A stretch of DNA of 64,000 bases. Origin: DAHUYF01 sp035945115 (GTDB lineage: Bacteria; Pseudomonadota; Alphaproteobacteria; ATCC43930; CGMCC-115725). The number at the start of each line of letters is the position of its first letter. Positions within the stretch are counted from its first letter, which is position 1. This document shows, piece by piece, positions 1-9,088 of the stretch. A program made the position numbers and the translations under genes. The stretch is from the NCBI GenBank assembly GCA_035945115.1, contig DASZAN010000206.1:37484-101483 (forward strand), given 5' to 3'. Under the pieces are notes generated by a model. The model saw nothing but the letters and a program-made list of their open reading frames with translations, ran no database searches and was not told the DNA's origin.

Positions 1-1034
1 AGCAGGCGTTCGATCTCCTCGGCAATGCGGTGGGGCTCGCAATCCTGCTGAACGAGCTCCGGGACCACCGCGCGGTCCAGGATCAGATTCAGCAGGTGAA
101 TGTGCTTCACCTTGACGATGCGCCGCAGCTGCCAATGCGTCAATGGCAGGAGGCGATATCCCACGAGATGCGGCACCTTGGCCATGGCCAGTTCGAGCGC
201 CACCGTCCCCGACGCGGCGATCGCGGCGTTGCTCGCGGCAAAGGCCGCGTATTTCTCGGCCTCGCCCCGCACCACGATCGCGGGCGCGGCCCAGCGGGAA
301 ACGGCGGTGCTCACCATCGCCGCCACCGTCTCGCGCGTCGGCACCACCACGCGAAGGTCCGGCCGGCGCGCGGCCAGGCGCGCGACGGCGGCACCAAAAA
401 CCGGCAGCAGCCGCTTCACCTCGCCGCGCCGGCTCCCCGGCAGCACCGCCACGACAGGGGCGCTCACGGGAATGCCGTGACGGCGGCGGAAATCGGCGCC
501 ATCGGCGCCATCGGCGCCGCCCTCCACGACGGGATGACCGACATAGGTGCAGGGGAGGCCAACCGCGGTGAAATAGGGCGGCTCGAAGGGAAGCAACACC
601 ATGAGATGATCGTACCAGCGCGCCATTTTCTGCGCGTTGCCGGCGCGCCATGCCCACACCATGGGGGCGACGTAGTGGATGAGGGGCAGTTCCGTTTCGC
701 CGAGGCGACGCAAGCGCTGCGCCACGCGCCAAGTGAAGCCGGAGCTGTCGATCGTCACCACTGCCGCCGGCTTGAGCCTACGGATGTCGGCAACGACGGC
801 GCCCATATGGTGGAAGATGCGACGCAGGCTCGGCAGCACCTCGGTGACGCCCATGATGGCGAGATCGGCGATCGGGGCGACGCTGGCAAGACCTTCGGCC
901 GCCATGGTCTCGCCACCGACGCCGGCAAAGCGTACCGCACCGCCGGTGCGCTCCTTGAGCGCCGCCATCAACTTGCCGCCAAGCGAGTCGCCCGAAGGCT
1001 CGCCGGTGATGATGTAGATAAGCGGTGCGCTCAC
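1..1034 (-). CDS. lpxB: Lipid-A-disaccharide synthase (3' end beyond window)
   Basis: Family GT19 glycosyltransferase that joins UDP-2,3-diacylglucosamine and lipid X to make lipid A disaccharide at the inner membrane. The protein begins GTG (1032-1034) as MSAPLIYIITGEPSGDSLGG, the standard LpxB N-terminus, and about 344 residues are visible; the family usually has about 385, so the C-terminus lies outside the window. The GTG overlaps the lpxI stop in a GTGA junction, so the two are translationally coupled. It is the last visible gene of the rpsB-to-lpxB run. Identity is supported both by sequence and by order after lpxI. Confidence 0.93.
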   Translation of the reverse strand, partial: MSAPLIYIITGEPSGDSLGGKLMAALKERTGGAVRFAGVGGETMAAEGLASVAPIADLAIMGVTEVLPSLRRIFHHMGAVVADIRRLKPAAVVTIDSSGFTWRVAQRLRRLGETELPLIHYVAPMVWAWRAGNAQKMARWYDHLMVLLPFEPPYFTAVGLPCTYVGHPVVEGGADGADGADFRRRHGIPVSAPVVAVLPGSRRGEVKRLLPVFGAAVARLAARRPDLRVVVPTRETVAAMVSTAVSRWAAPAIVVRGEAEKYAAFAASNAAIAASGTVALELAMAKVPHLVGYRLLPLTHWQLRRIVKVKHIHLLNLILDRAVVPELVQQDCEPHRIAEEIERL

Positions 1035-1849
1035 GGCTGAGCGACGCCGATGACGAAAATCGCTGCGCGGTCGGCGTCCTCGACAAGCTGGGCACGGTCG
1101 AGCACGAAGGTGGCGTCCGCCTCGACGGCAATGCCGCGCAAGCCGGCGGCGGCGGCGGCTTTCACGGTGTCGGGGCCGATAGTCGGAAGATCGGCACGCC
1201 GGTCCTGCCCGGGCTTCAGCCCCTTCACCAGGACCGCGCCCGGCCCCTCGCGGCGAAGCCCGGCCGAGCGTGCGATGAGGGCATCGGTGCCCTCGATCGC
1301 CTCGACGCCGAGCACAAGGCCTTGCTGCACCACCACCGCTTGGCCGATGTCGAGGGCGCCCAGCGCGCGGACGATCTTGAAGCCGAGTACGATGTCGGCT
1401 TGCGCCTCGGCGTCTGGCACGCACCGGCCGAACGGCCCTTCCGGCGCGAGCGCCGCGCCGAGAATGGTATCGGCGCCGAGCACGCGGAAGCCTTCCTCCT
1501 CGAGCTCGCGCATGATCGCCGTCAAGAGGCCGTCATCGCCGAGCGCGCGATAGCCAATGCGCGCGAAGAATTTCGCCGTCCGCCAATCGGGCTTCAGCGA
1601 CAAGAGCGACGGCCGCCTGACGCCGCCCGCCAGCACCAGCTCCTCGACGCTGTTTTCGCGGAGAATGCGGATCCCCTCCCCCGCGGCGCCGAGCCTCACC
1701 CAGGCGTGCGGCACACCCGAGGTAACCGCGGGGTCGGCGGCGCCCTCGAAAGCAAGCACGAAGACCGGACGCTGCACGGCGCGGCATGCCTCGACGAGGC
1801 GCAGCGGCAGCGCGCCCGCGCCCGCAACGATGCCGAGCCTATCCGCCAT
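1031..1849 (-). CDS. lpxI: UDP-2,3-diacylglucosamine pyrophosphatase LpxI
   Basis: Hydrolyses UDP-2,3-diacylglucosamine to lipid X, the step between LpxD and LpxB; alphaproteobacteria typically use LpxI instead of the LpxH phosphoesterase. The start chosen is ATG at 1847-1849 (MADRLGIVAGAGALPLRLVE), which gives 272 residues, the usual family length, and places the family's glycine-rich N-terminus right after the start; an in-frame upstream Met only adds ten residues lying inside lpxA. The C-terminal half shows the conserved block around KGLKPGQDRRADLPTIGPDT. It overlaps the lpxA end by 11 nt and lpxB by 4 nt. Confidence 0.92.
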   Translation of the reverse strand: MADRLGIVAGAGALPLRLVEACRAVQRPVFVLAFEGAADPAVTSGVPHAWVRLGAAGEGIRILRENSVEELVLAGGVRRPSLLSLKPDWRTAKFFARIGYRALGDDGLLTAIMRELEEEGFRVLGADTILGAALAPEGPFGRCVPDAEAQADIVLGFKIVRALGALDIGQAVVVQQGLVLGVEAIEGTDALIARSAGLRREGPGAVLVKGLKPGQDRRADLPTIGPDTVKAAAAAGLRGIAVEADATFVLDRAQLVEDADRAAIFVIGVAQP

Positions 1850-2639
1850 TCGCCTTCGGCTGCACGAGGCCGCGCGCATTGTCGGCGCGAATGAATTCGA
1901 TGATGTCGCGGACCGGCTTCACCTCGGGAAAGCGCGCCGCCACGGCGTCGACGCGCTCGGCGAGCGTGCCGCTGCCGTTCTCGAACAGCATCTGATAAGC
2001 GCTGCGCAGTGCCTGCACGTCCTCGCGTGAAAACCCGCGGCGCTGCAAGCCCACCATGTTGAGACCGACGAGGCGGGCGCGGTCGCCCATGACCGACCCG
2101 TAGGGGATGACATCGCGCTCGACACCGGTGATGCCGCCGACCATCACATGTTGGCCGATGCGTACGAATTGATGGACCGCCGAGAGACCGCCGAGGAACG
2201 CATAGTCGCCGACTACCACATGGCCCGCGAGCGTCGCGTTGTTGGCCATGATGACGTGATCGCCGATGGTGCAGTCGTGCGCCACATGGACGCCGGCCAT
2301 GAAGAGCGAATCATCACCGACGCGCGTCACCATGCCACCGCCGGTGGTGCCGGGATTCATGGTGACGTATTCGCGGATGACGTTGCGCCGGCCGATGACG
2401 AGGCTCGACGCCTCGCCCTTGTACTTCAAATCCTGCGGCTGATGGCCGATCGAGGCGAAGGGAAAGATGCGCGTCGCCTCGCCGATGGTGGTGCGCCCGG
2501 CGACGACCACGTGCGAGACGAGCTCGACGTCGCCCGTGAGCACCACCTTCGCACCGACATGGCAATAGGGGCCGACGCGCGTGCCGGAGGCGATCTCGGC
2601 CCCGGGCTCGATGATCGCCGTCGGGTGGATCTGCGGCAT
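1839..2639 (-). CDS. lpxA: Acyl-ACP--UDP-N-acetylglucosamine O-acyltransferase
   Basis: First enzyme of lipid A synthesis: transfers a 3-hydroxyacyl chain from ACP to UDP-GlcNAc in the cytoplasm. The 266-residue protein is a left-handed beta-helix with many hexapeptide repeats from about residue 5 to 190, then a helical C-terminal domain. The catalytic His lies in VAHDCTIG (His121, equivalent to E. coli His125). It lies 6 nt after fabZ and overlaps lpxI, as in the canonical lpxD-fabZ-lpxA-lpxI-lpxB block. Length and motif leave little doubt. Confidence 0.96.
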   Translation of the reverse strand: MPQIHPTAIIEPGAEIASGTRVGPYCHVGAKVVLTGDVELVSHVVVAGRTTIGEATRIFPFASIGHQPQDLKYKGEASSLVIGRRNVIREYVTMNPGTTGGGMVTRVGDDSLFMAGVHVAHDCTIGDHVIMANNATLAGHVVVGDYAFLGGLSAVHQFVRIGQHVMVGGITGVERDVIPYGSVMGDRARLVGLNMVGLQRRGFSREDVQALRSAYQMLFENGSGTLAERVDAVAARFPEVKPVRDIIEFIRADNARGLVQPKANGG

Positions 2640-2645
2640 GACGGC

Positions 2646-3113
2646 TCAGTGATCCCGGATCATCGCGGCGAAGGTTGCCTCGGCGATCACTTTGTCGTGC
2701 ACCAGGGCGGTGCCGTCGAATTTCCAGACATTGCCGCGATTCTGCTTGCGCACGACCCGCACATGAAGCTGATCGCCGGGAAACACCGGATGGCGGAAGC
2801 GAGCATTGTCGACGCTCATGAAATAGACGAGCTTCCCCTCGGACTCCGCGCCCAAGGTATGCACCACCAGGACCGCCGCCGTCTGCGCCATGGCTTCGAT
2901 GATGAGCACGCCCGGCAGCACGGGATGGCCGGGGAAATGGCCCTGGAAGTAGGCTTCGTTGATCGAGACGTTCTTGATGCCGACCGCACTTTCGCCGGCG
3001 ACGACGTCAACGACCCGGTCGATGAACAGAAAGGGATACCGGTGCGGGATCATCTCCAGGATCCGCTGGATATCGATCTCGGCGGCGACGCCGCCCGGCT
3101 GAGTCGTGTCCAT
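2646..3113 (-). CDS. fabZ: 3-hydroxyacyl-[ACP] dehydratase FabZ
   Basis: Hot-dog fold dehydratase of type II fatty acid synthesis, converting 3-hydroxyacyl-ACP to trans-2-enoyl-ACP and so competing with LpxA/LpxD for hydroxyacyl-ACP. 155 residues. The catalytic pair is visible: His59 in GHFPGHPVLPG and Glu73 in IIEAMAQ. It is separated from lpxD by only 2 nt and from lpxA by 6 nt, consistent with co-translation and balanced flux between phospholipid and lipid A. Confidence 0.96.
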   Translation of the reverse strand: MDTTQPGGVAAEIDIQRILEMIPHRYPFLFIDRVVDVVAGESAVGIKNVSINEAYFQGHFPGHPVLPGVLIIEAMAQTAAVLVVHTLGAESEGKLVYFMSVDNARFRHPVFPGDQLHVRVVRKQNRGNVWKFDGTALVHDKVIAEATFAAMIRDH

Positions 3114-3115
3114 CC

Positions 3116-4138
3116 CTAGTCGCCTTTCTTCTTCACCAGGCGCTGCAACGCTGCCACCTGGCGGAAGAATTCCAGCTTCGGTAGGGCGGGCGCGCCGAGC
3201 ACCGTCTCGCCGGCCGCCACGTCGCGCATGACGCCCGCCTGGGCGCCGATGCGGGCGCCGCTGCCGATGGTCAGGTGGCCGATCAGCCCGCCCTGGCCGC
3301 CGATCATGACGTGATCGCCGAGCCGCGTGCTGCCGGAAATTCCCACTTGAGACACCAGCACGCAGCCCCGACCGATTTGGACGTTGTGCCCGATTTGTAC
3401 CAGATTATCAATCATCGTGCCGGCGCCGATGACGGTGTCAGGCCCAGCCCCGCGGTCGATCGTCGTATTGGCACCGATCTCGACATCGTCGTCGATGATG
3501 ACGCGGCCGAGCTGCGGCACCTTGATGAACCGCTCCGGACCGGGTGTGAAGCCGAAGCCGTCCTGGCCGATGCGCGCCCCCGGATAAAGCCGGACCCGGG
3601 CGCCGATGATGGCGTGGCTGACGCTCACATTGGCGCCGATGCGGACATCGGCGCCCAAGACGCAGCCGACGCCGACGACGCTATTGGCGCCGATGAGCGA
3701 GCGGGGTCCGACCTCGACACCGGCGCCGATGACGGCATTGGCCTCGACCGCGACGCCCTCACCGAGCCGCGCGCTCGGATCGACGACAGCGCTCGCGGCG
3801 ATGCCGGGAACCGGCGGCGGCTCGGGATAGAAGGCTTGCGCCGCAATGGCGTAAGCGCGATAGGGCTGCTCGGTGATAAGGAGGGTAAGACTCGCCGGCG
3901 CTTCCTTCGCAAGTGCCTCCTGAACGAAGGCGGCGCCTGCACGGGTGCGGCGGAAGTCGCCGAGGTACTTGCGGTTGTCGAGCCAAGTCAGATGGTCGGT
4001 GAGCGCCGCGTCGAGCGGTGCCACGTCGCGGAGGAGGAGGTCGGCTCTGCCCGCGCCGCCGATCCGAGCGCCAGTGCGCTCGGCGAGCGACGCCACCGTC
4101 ATCGGTGGCCCCACGGCGAAAAAGCGTGGGTCGGCCAT
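3116..4138 (-). CDS. lpxD: UDP-3-O-acylglucosamine N-acyltransferase
   Basis: Adds the second hydroxyacyl chain (N-linked) to UDP-3-O-acylglucosamine. 340 residues: N-terminal LpxD-specific uridine-binding domain (about 1-110), then a hexapeptide-repeat beta-helix (about 115-320) and a C-terminal helix rich in lysine. The catalytic His is His251 in QIGHNVQIG. It starts ATG 4136-4138, 2 nt downstream of the skp stop, and sits between skp and fabZ as in most Gram-negative bacteria. Confidence 0.96.
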   Translation of the reverse strand: MADPRFFAVGPPMTVASLAERTGARIGGAGRADLLLRDVAPLDAALTDHLTWLDNRKYLGDFRRTRAGAAFVQEALAKEAPASLTLLITEQPYRAYAIAAQAFYPEPPPVPGIAASAVVDPSARLGEGVAVEANAVIGAGVEVGPRSLIGANSVVGVGCVLGADVRIGANVSVSHAIIGARVRLYPGARIGQDGFGFTPGPERFIKVPQLGRVIIDDDVEIGANTTIDRGAGPDTVIGAGTMIDNLVQIGHNVQIGRGCVLVSQVGISGSTRLGDHVMIGGQGGLIGHLTIGSGARIGAQAGVMRDVAAGETVLGAPALPKLEFFRQVAALQRLVKKKGD

Positions 4139-4140
4139 GG

Positions 4141-4767
4141 CTATTTCTTCGCCGGCGTGCCGCCGCTTGGAGGTTTGGGCGCAGCTGCCGCTGTTTCAGG
4201 TTTCGGCAGATTGACCGGAACCGACGGCAGCTTCTTGTCGAGCCGCGCAATGGTCTCGGAGGTGATGTCCATGCTGTCGTCCTCGAAGACGAGCGCTTGC
4301 TTCGCCATCACGAGATTGGCCTTCCGCTCCTTCACCAAATCGACAATGACCTCGAGCGCGCCGTTCTCCACCTTGGTCATCGCCTCCTTGTAGCTCTGCT
4401 GCAGCGCTTGCTGGCGGGTTTGCACGACCTTGGTAAGCTCGTCGTAGCGCTGCTGCAGCTCGCGGGCGCGGGTATTGTAAACGTCGGGCGCGAGCACGGT
4501 GCGCTGGCGCTCGAGTTCGCCCCGTCCCTTCTGCAGCTCATCCTCCTGCTGCGCCACCTCCTTGGCGTAGCCGCTATATTGCTGATTGACGGTCGACTGC
4601 ACTTCCTTGCCCGCCTTGGCGTCGCGCAAAACCTGGGGCAAGTCGACGATAAGCACCACCGGGGCGGGCGGCGGCGCCGGCTGCTGGGCCACGGCCAAGG
4701 GCGCGAGTCCCAGCCCAGAAACGCACAGCGCCAGCACCGTGAGAAGGCGCAACCGAAGGAATGGCAT
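4141..4767 (-). CDS. skp: OmpH/Skp-family periplasmic chaperone
   Basis: Periplasmic holdase that delivers unfolded outer-membrane proteins to the Bam complex. 208 residues, with a clear Sec signal peptide (about 1-27, hydrophobic LLTVLALCVSGLGLAPLAVA) and a long charged coiled coil from about residue 55 to 170 carrying many Gln and Glu. The Pro/Ala-rich tails on either side are longer than in E. coli Skp (161 residues). It begins on the base next to the bamA stop, the usual bamA-skp-lpxD order. Confidence 0.88.
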   Translation of the reverse strand: MPFLRLRLLTVLALCVSGLGLAPLAVAQQPAPPPAPVVLIVDLPQVLRDAKAGKEVQSTVNQQYSGYAKEVAQQEDELQKGRGELERQRTVLAPDVYNTRARELQQRYDELTKVVQTRQQALQQSYKEAMTKVENGALEVIVDLVKERKANLVMAKQALVFEDDSMDITSETIARLDKKLPSVPVNLPKPETAAAAPKPPSGGTPAKK

Positions 4768-7065
4768 TTAGAACCTCGTGCCGAAATTGACGAAAATCAG
4801 TTGTCGCCGGTCGAACTGCGCCTTGCGAACCGGCTCGGCGACGTCGAGACGGATCGGCCCCAACGGTGACTTCCACGAGACGCCGACGCCCGCCGAAACC
4901 CGCAGCAAATGCGAGTCGAAGATGGTGGGCCCTGTCTGGTCGAGGCCAAAGAGACTGCCGAAATCGGAGAAGACGCGACCGCCGAGGCCGAACTCCTGCG
5001 GCAAGCCCAATGGGAACGACAGCGAGACGCTGCCGGTGTAATAGATGTTGCCGCCGAGCGAGTCGCTGGTGACGTTGTCGTGCGGCCCGACACCGCCCAC
5101 CTGAAAACCGCGGAGATTGTCGCCGCCGATGAAGAAGCGATCCTCGATCCGCACGATGTCGCCACCCCAGGCGTGGATATAGCCGCTCTCGGTCGTGAAG
5201 CTCAGCACGTACTCCGGCGCAAGCGGAAAGTAGTAGCCGGCATTGACCACCGCTCGATAGTACTGCACGCCGGTCGCGATGCCGGCAAAATCGGTGGCGA
5301 GCTGCCCAAAGTAGCCCGAAGTCGGATCGAGGCGGTTGTCGCGCTTGTCGTAGAGCAGCACTTGCCCCACTCCGGAGGTGACGCGCGAGCCGGCCTCCAG
5401 CTGGATGAAGCTCGAGGCAGTCGGCTGCACGTCTTTGATGGTGTCCTGGCGGATCGTGTATTTGAGCGTTTGGCGGAGTGGCTCAGTGATCTGGTAGCCC
5501 ATGCGTAGCGAGGCGCCGTAGGTCACCTGATTGAATTGGGCGAAGAGCTGGTTGTCCTGGTTGATGCCGAAAATATCGAAGCCCGCCGCGAGATTGCGCT
5601 CGAGAAAATAGGGCTCGGTGAAGCTCAGATCGACCTGCTTCGTCAGCTGCGCGATGGTGGTGCCGATGCGCACATCCTGACCGCGGCCCAGGAAGTTGCG
5701 CTCGCGGATATTGATGTCGCCCAAGATGCCGTCGGTGGTGGAGAAGCCGACGCCGACAGAGAACTCGCCGGTCGACTGCTCCTCGACGTTGACGCCGATC
5801 ACCGTCTTGTCGGGCGAGCTTCCGGGATTGGTGGTGACGTCGGTCTTCTTGAAGAAGCCGAGATTCTTGATGCGCTGCTCCGAGCGGCGCAGCTTCGAGG
5901 TGTTGAAGGCGTCGCCTTCGACGAGGCGGAATTCGCGACGGATCACTTTGTCGAGCGTGCGCACGTTGCCGGTAATGTCGATACGCTCGACAAAGACGCG
6001 GGGCCCTTCCTTCACATCGAAGGTCACGTCGATGGTCTTGCTCTCGGCGTTGCGCTTGACGCGTGGCTGGATCTCGATGAAGGCGTAGCCGCGGTTGCCA
6101 AGCGCGTCGGTGAGCGCGTTGATGGTCTTGTCGACCTGATCGGCGTTGTACCAGTCGCCCTCTTGCACCGTGATCAAGGGCCGGAGGTCTTCCGTCGGGA
6201 CGTCCTTGATGGCGTTGGTGAGGTCGATCTTGCCGAAGCGGTAGCGCTCACCCTCCTCGACCGTGAAGGTGACGAAGAAGCCGTCCCGCTGGGGCGTCAG
6301 CTCCGCCACCGCCGAGACGACGCGGAAATCGGCATACCCTTCGGAGAGATAGAATTTGCGCAGCAGGTCGCGGTCGTAGGTGAGGCGGTCGGGGTCGTAG
6401 TTGTCGTCGCTGCTGAAGATGCGGTACCAGCGGGATTCCTTGGTTTGGATCACCTCGCGCAGCCGCGTGGCGGTGAACTGCCGGTTGCCGACGAAGTTGA
6501 TGCTGCGGATGCCGGTCGTGTCGCCTTCGTCGATCTCGAAGACGAGATCGACGCGGTTCTGCTCGAGCGGGATGAGCTTGGGTTCGACAGTGGCGGCAAA
6601 GCGGCTGCTGCGGCGGTAAAGGTCGAGTATGCGCTTGACGTCGCTTTGCACCTTGGTGCGCGTGTAAACGGTGCGCGGCTTCAGCTGCACTTCTTGCGTG
6701 AGAGTTTCGTCCGAGAGCTTGTGATTGCCCTCGAAGGCGATGCGGTTGATGATGGGATTCTCGACGACGCGCACGACGAGCGCATCCCCTTCCCGCCGAA
6801 GTGTCACGTCGGCGAAAAGACCTGTCGCGAACAGGCTCTTCAGCGACTCGTCGACCCGGCCGCTGTCGAAGGGATCGCCCGGCTGCACCTTCATGTAGGA
6901 GCGCACCGTCTCGGGCTCGACGCGCTGCATGCCTTCGATGCGAATCTCCGCGATCGTGCCACCCGAAGGGACCTGGGCGAAGCTTTCGCGCGGCGGCGGC
7001 GCGGCGACGCCGAGTGTTCCGGCGATCGCGACGCATACCGCCCCCACCGCCAACTTCCGTCGCAA
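4768..7065 (-). CDS. bamA: Outer membrane protein assembly factor BamA
   Basis: Omp85-family core of the Bam complex, which folds beta-barrel proteins into the outer membrane. 765 residues: signal peptide (about 1-30), five POTRA domains (about 35-350), then a 16-strand barrel. The barrel carries the conserved loop-6 motif as NLRGFQVGG and ends with a terminal Phe (FGTRF), the outer-membrane barrel signal. It lies 39 nt downstream of rseP and directly before skp, an envelope-assembly operon. Confidence 0.96.
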   Translation of the reverse strand: MRRKLAVGAVCVAIAGTLGVAAPPPRESFAQVPSGGTIAEIRIEGMQRVEPETVRSYMKVQPGDPFDSGRVDESLKSLFATGLFADVTLRREGDALVVRVVENPIINRIAFEGNHKLSDETLTQEVQLKPRTVYTRTKVQSDVKRILDLYRRSSRFAATVEPKLIPLEQNRVDLVFEIDEGDTTGIRSINFVGNRQFTATRLREVIQTKESRWYRIFSSDDNYDPDRLTYDRDLLRKFYLSEGYADFRVVSAVAELTPQRDGFFVTFTVEEGERYRFGKIDLTNAIKDVPTEDLRPLITVQEGDWYNADQVDKTINALTDALGNRGYAFIEIQPRVKRNAESKTIDVTFDVKEGPRVFVERIDITGNVRTLDKVIRREFRLVEGDAFNTSKLRRSEQRIKNLGFFKKTDVTTNPGSSPDKTVIGVNVEEQSTGEFSVGVGFSTTDGILGDINIRERNFLGRGQDVRIGTTIAQLTKQVDLSFTEPYFLERNLAAGFDIFGINQDNQLFAQFNQVTYGASLRMGYQITEPLRQTLKYTIRQDTIKDVQPTASSFIQLEAGSRVTSGVGQVLLYDKRDNRLDPTSGYFGQLATDFAGIATGVQYYRAVVNAGYYFPLAPEYVLSFTTESGYIHAWGGDIVRIEDRFFIGGDNLRGFQVGGVGPHDNVTSDSLGGNIYYTGSVSLSFPLGLPQEFGLGGRVFSDFGSLFGLDQTGPTIFDSHLLRVSAGVGVSWKSPLGPIRLDVAEPVRKAQFDRRQLIFVNFGTRF

Positions 7066-7104
7066 TACTCCCCCCGCCTAGAACATGCTACGCGACGACC
7101 GAAC

Positions 7105-8244
7105 TCAGGTGGCCAGCCCCCGAATGAGCTTGAAGATGTTCCACCGCATGAGATCGTTCCAGGTGGCGACGACCATCAGCGTGACCACCAGCGCCAGCCC
7201 GAGGCGGAAGCCGTATTCTTGCGCGCGTTGGCCGAGCGGCCGCCCGCGAATGGCCTCCGCGGCATAGAACAGCAGGTGCCCGCCGTCAAGCACGGGGATG
7301 GGGAAGAGGTTGATAAGGCCGAGATTGATCGAGAGCACCGCCGCGAAGCCGAGGAGCGGCAGGATGCCGTCCTGCGCCACCGCGCCGGATAATTGGATGA
7401 TGCCGAAGGGTCCGCTCAGCTCGTTGGTGGAACGAAGCCCGATGAGCATCTGCCACACCGCCTTGAGCGTGCCGGTGGTAATGTTCCAGGTCTCTTCGGC
7501 GGCGTACCAGACGGCGGTTGCGGGGCTCCGCTTCACATACTCGACGCCCTTGCGGCCGATGCCCAGCCGCGTCACCTGATGGGTAAAGCCGAAGCGGTCC
7601 TGCTCGTTGACGACGCGCGGCGTCGCGTGAACCGTGACCTCCTGGCCGCCGCGTTTGACGCCGATCTCGAGGGGCGTCCCGGTGTTGAGCTCGATGACGC
7701 GTTGGATCGCCTCGAAGCGGTCGATCGGCTGGCCGTCGATGGCGGTGATGACGTCGCCCGGCTGAAGCCCCGCCGCCTCCGCGGCGCTGTTGGGCAGCAC
7801 GGTGCCCACTTCGGCCGGCGAGATCTGCTGGCCGCGTACGGCGATGATCACCGTCAGCAGCACGATCGCCAGTAGGAAGTTGGCGATAGGACCCGCGGCT
7901 ACAACTGCCGCGCGCTGGCCGAGGCGTTTGTGATGGAAGGACACCGCCTGTTCCGCGGCGGTCATGTGCGCAACATGCTCGCCCGGCATCGAGGCCGGAT
8001 CGGCGTCGCCGAACATCTTCACATAGCCGCCGAGCGGGATCGCGCTCACCTTCCAGCGGGTGCCGGCACGGTCGTCCCAGCCAAACAATTCGGGCCCGAA
8101 GCCGATCGAGAACACCTCGACCCGGACGCCGTTGCGGCGAGCCACCAAGTAATGGCCGAGCTCATGGAAAAACACGAGGACCGTCAATACGATCAAGAAG
8201 GGTATGATGTATCCAAGACCACCGGTCAGCCAGGTCATGCCCAT
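7105..8244 (-). CDS. rseP: RIP metalloprotease RseP (site-2 protease)
   Basis: Inner-membrane zinc protease that cuts anti-sigma factors and leftover signal peptides inside the membrane. 379 residues with HELGH at 27-31 (zinc His ligands and catalytic Glu), one PDZ domain around 115-200, and the third ligand motif LDGGH at 319-323 between the last membrane helices. One PDZ domain instead of the two in E. coli RseP is common in alphaproteobacteria. The gene lies 52 nt from cdsA; the dxr gene usually found in that gap is absent. Confidence 0.94.
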   Translation of the reverse strand: MGMTWLTGGLGYIIPFLIVLTVLVFFHELGHYLVARRNGVRVEVFSIGFGPELFGWDDRAGTRWKVSAIPLGGYVKMFGDADPASMPGEHVAHMTAAEQAVSFHHKRLGQRAAVVAAGPIANFLLAIVLLTVIIAVRGQQISPAEVGTVLPNSAAEAAGLQPGDVITAIDGQPIDRFEAIQRVIELNTGTPLEIGVKRGGQEVTVHATPRVVNEQDRFGFTHQVTRLGIGRKGVEYVKRSPATAVWYAAEETWNITTGTLKAVWQMLIGLRSTNELSGPFGIIQLSGAVAQDGILPLLGFAAVLSINLGLINLFPIPVLDGGHLLFYAAEAIRGRPLGQRAQEYGFRLGLALVVTLMVVATWNDLMRWNIFKLIRGLAT

Positions 8245-8296
8245 GTTTCCATCGCTTCAGCGCCCGCAGCTTATCAGAAACTCGGCGAGGTCTTTG

Positions 8297-9088
8297 TCAA
8301 AAATAAGGTAAGACCGCGATCGCCGCCAGGAAGGCCACCGCCGCCGTCAAAAGGCCATCGAGCCGGTCCAAGAGGCCGCCATGGCCGGGAATGAGCCCGC
8401 TCGAATCCTTAACCCCGAAATGGCGCTTGGCGAAGGATTCGGCAAGGTCGCCGAGCTGGGCGGCCAGGCCGAGGGCGGCGGCAAGGGCGGCGAAGAAGCC
8501 GGGCGACCCCTCGAGCAAGGGGGCTGCTGCGGCCCCTAGCATTGCCGGACCAACAAGGCCGCCGACGAAGCCGGCCCAGCTCTTGTTGGGGCTGATGCGG
8601 GGTGCCAAACGAGGGCCGCCCACCGTCCGACCCGCGGCGTAAGCGGCGATGTCGCTCGTCCAGACCACTGCCAGCAGCCAGATCGTGAGGCTACGGCCGG
8701 CGGCCAGCTCCACCCCGAGGAAGGCGAGCGATCCAGCGGCGATCCAGAGGGTGCCGGCGGCGGCCCAGAGCGGGTTGGCCTCCCGCGTCACGCTGGCTGT
8801 GACGGCGACGCCGAGGGTGCCGACGAGGGCGATCGCCAAGCCGGCCGCCGAGCCGAGCGCCAGCGCCCCCACCGCAGCCAAGAGCGTGGCGATGATCGCC
8901 GCGCCGGTTCGGCCGAGCCGGCCGCGACCGCAAAGTCGGGCCCATTCCCACCCCATCCCGAGCACAGCCGCGAGCACCAGAAACGTGATCGCGACCCCGC
9001 CCGCCCAGACCGCCGCGAGCGCGAGCGGGGCCAAGATCAGCGCGGAAATAATCCGGAGCTTGAGCGCGCTCGGGTTAGCGGGGGCCAA
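8297..9088 (-). CDS. cdsA: Phosphatidate cytidylyltransferase
   Basis: Makes CDP-diacylglycerol from phosphatidate and CTP at the inner membrane, the branch point to all phospholipids. About 263 residues with some eight hydrophobic segments and the C-terminal CdsA signature block (ISPNKSWAG, then GDLAESFAKRHFGVKDSSG and PGHGG). No ATG fits the family N-terminus (LKLRIISALIL); the best start is TTG at 9086-9088, which overlaps the uppS stop by 14 nt. Longer in-frame readings run through uppS and are not credible. Confidence 0.9.
   Translation of the reverse strand: MAPANPSALKLRIISALILAPLALAAVWAGGVAITFLVLAAVLGMGWEWARLCGRGRLGRTGAAIIATLLAAVGALALGSAAGLAIALVGTLGVAVTASVTREANPLWAAAGTLWIAAGSLAFLGVELAAGRSLTIWLLAVVWTSDIAAYAAGRTVGGPRLAPRISPNKSWAGFVGGLVGPAMLGAAAAPLLEGSPGFFAALAAALGLAAQLGDLAESFAKRHFGVKDSSGLIPGHGGLLDRLDGLLTAAVAFLAAIAVLPYF

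Noticed and set aside
5536..7392. Plus-strand open frame of 618 codons opposite bamA and rseP
   Set aside because: It is the complement of well-supported BamA and RseP coding sequence; its Asp/Glu/His/Arg-rich composition is typical of antisense frames in GC-rich DNA.
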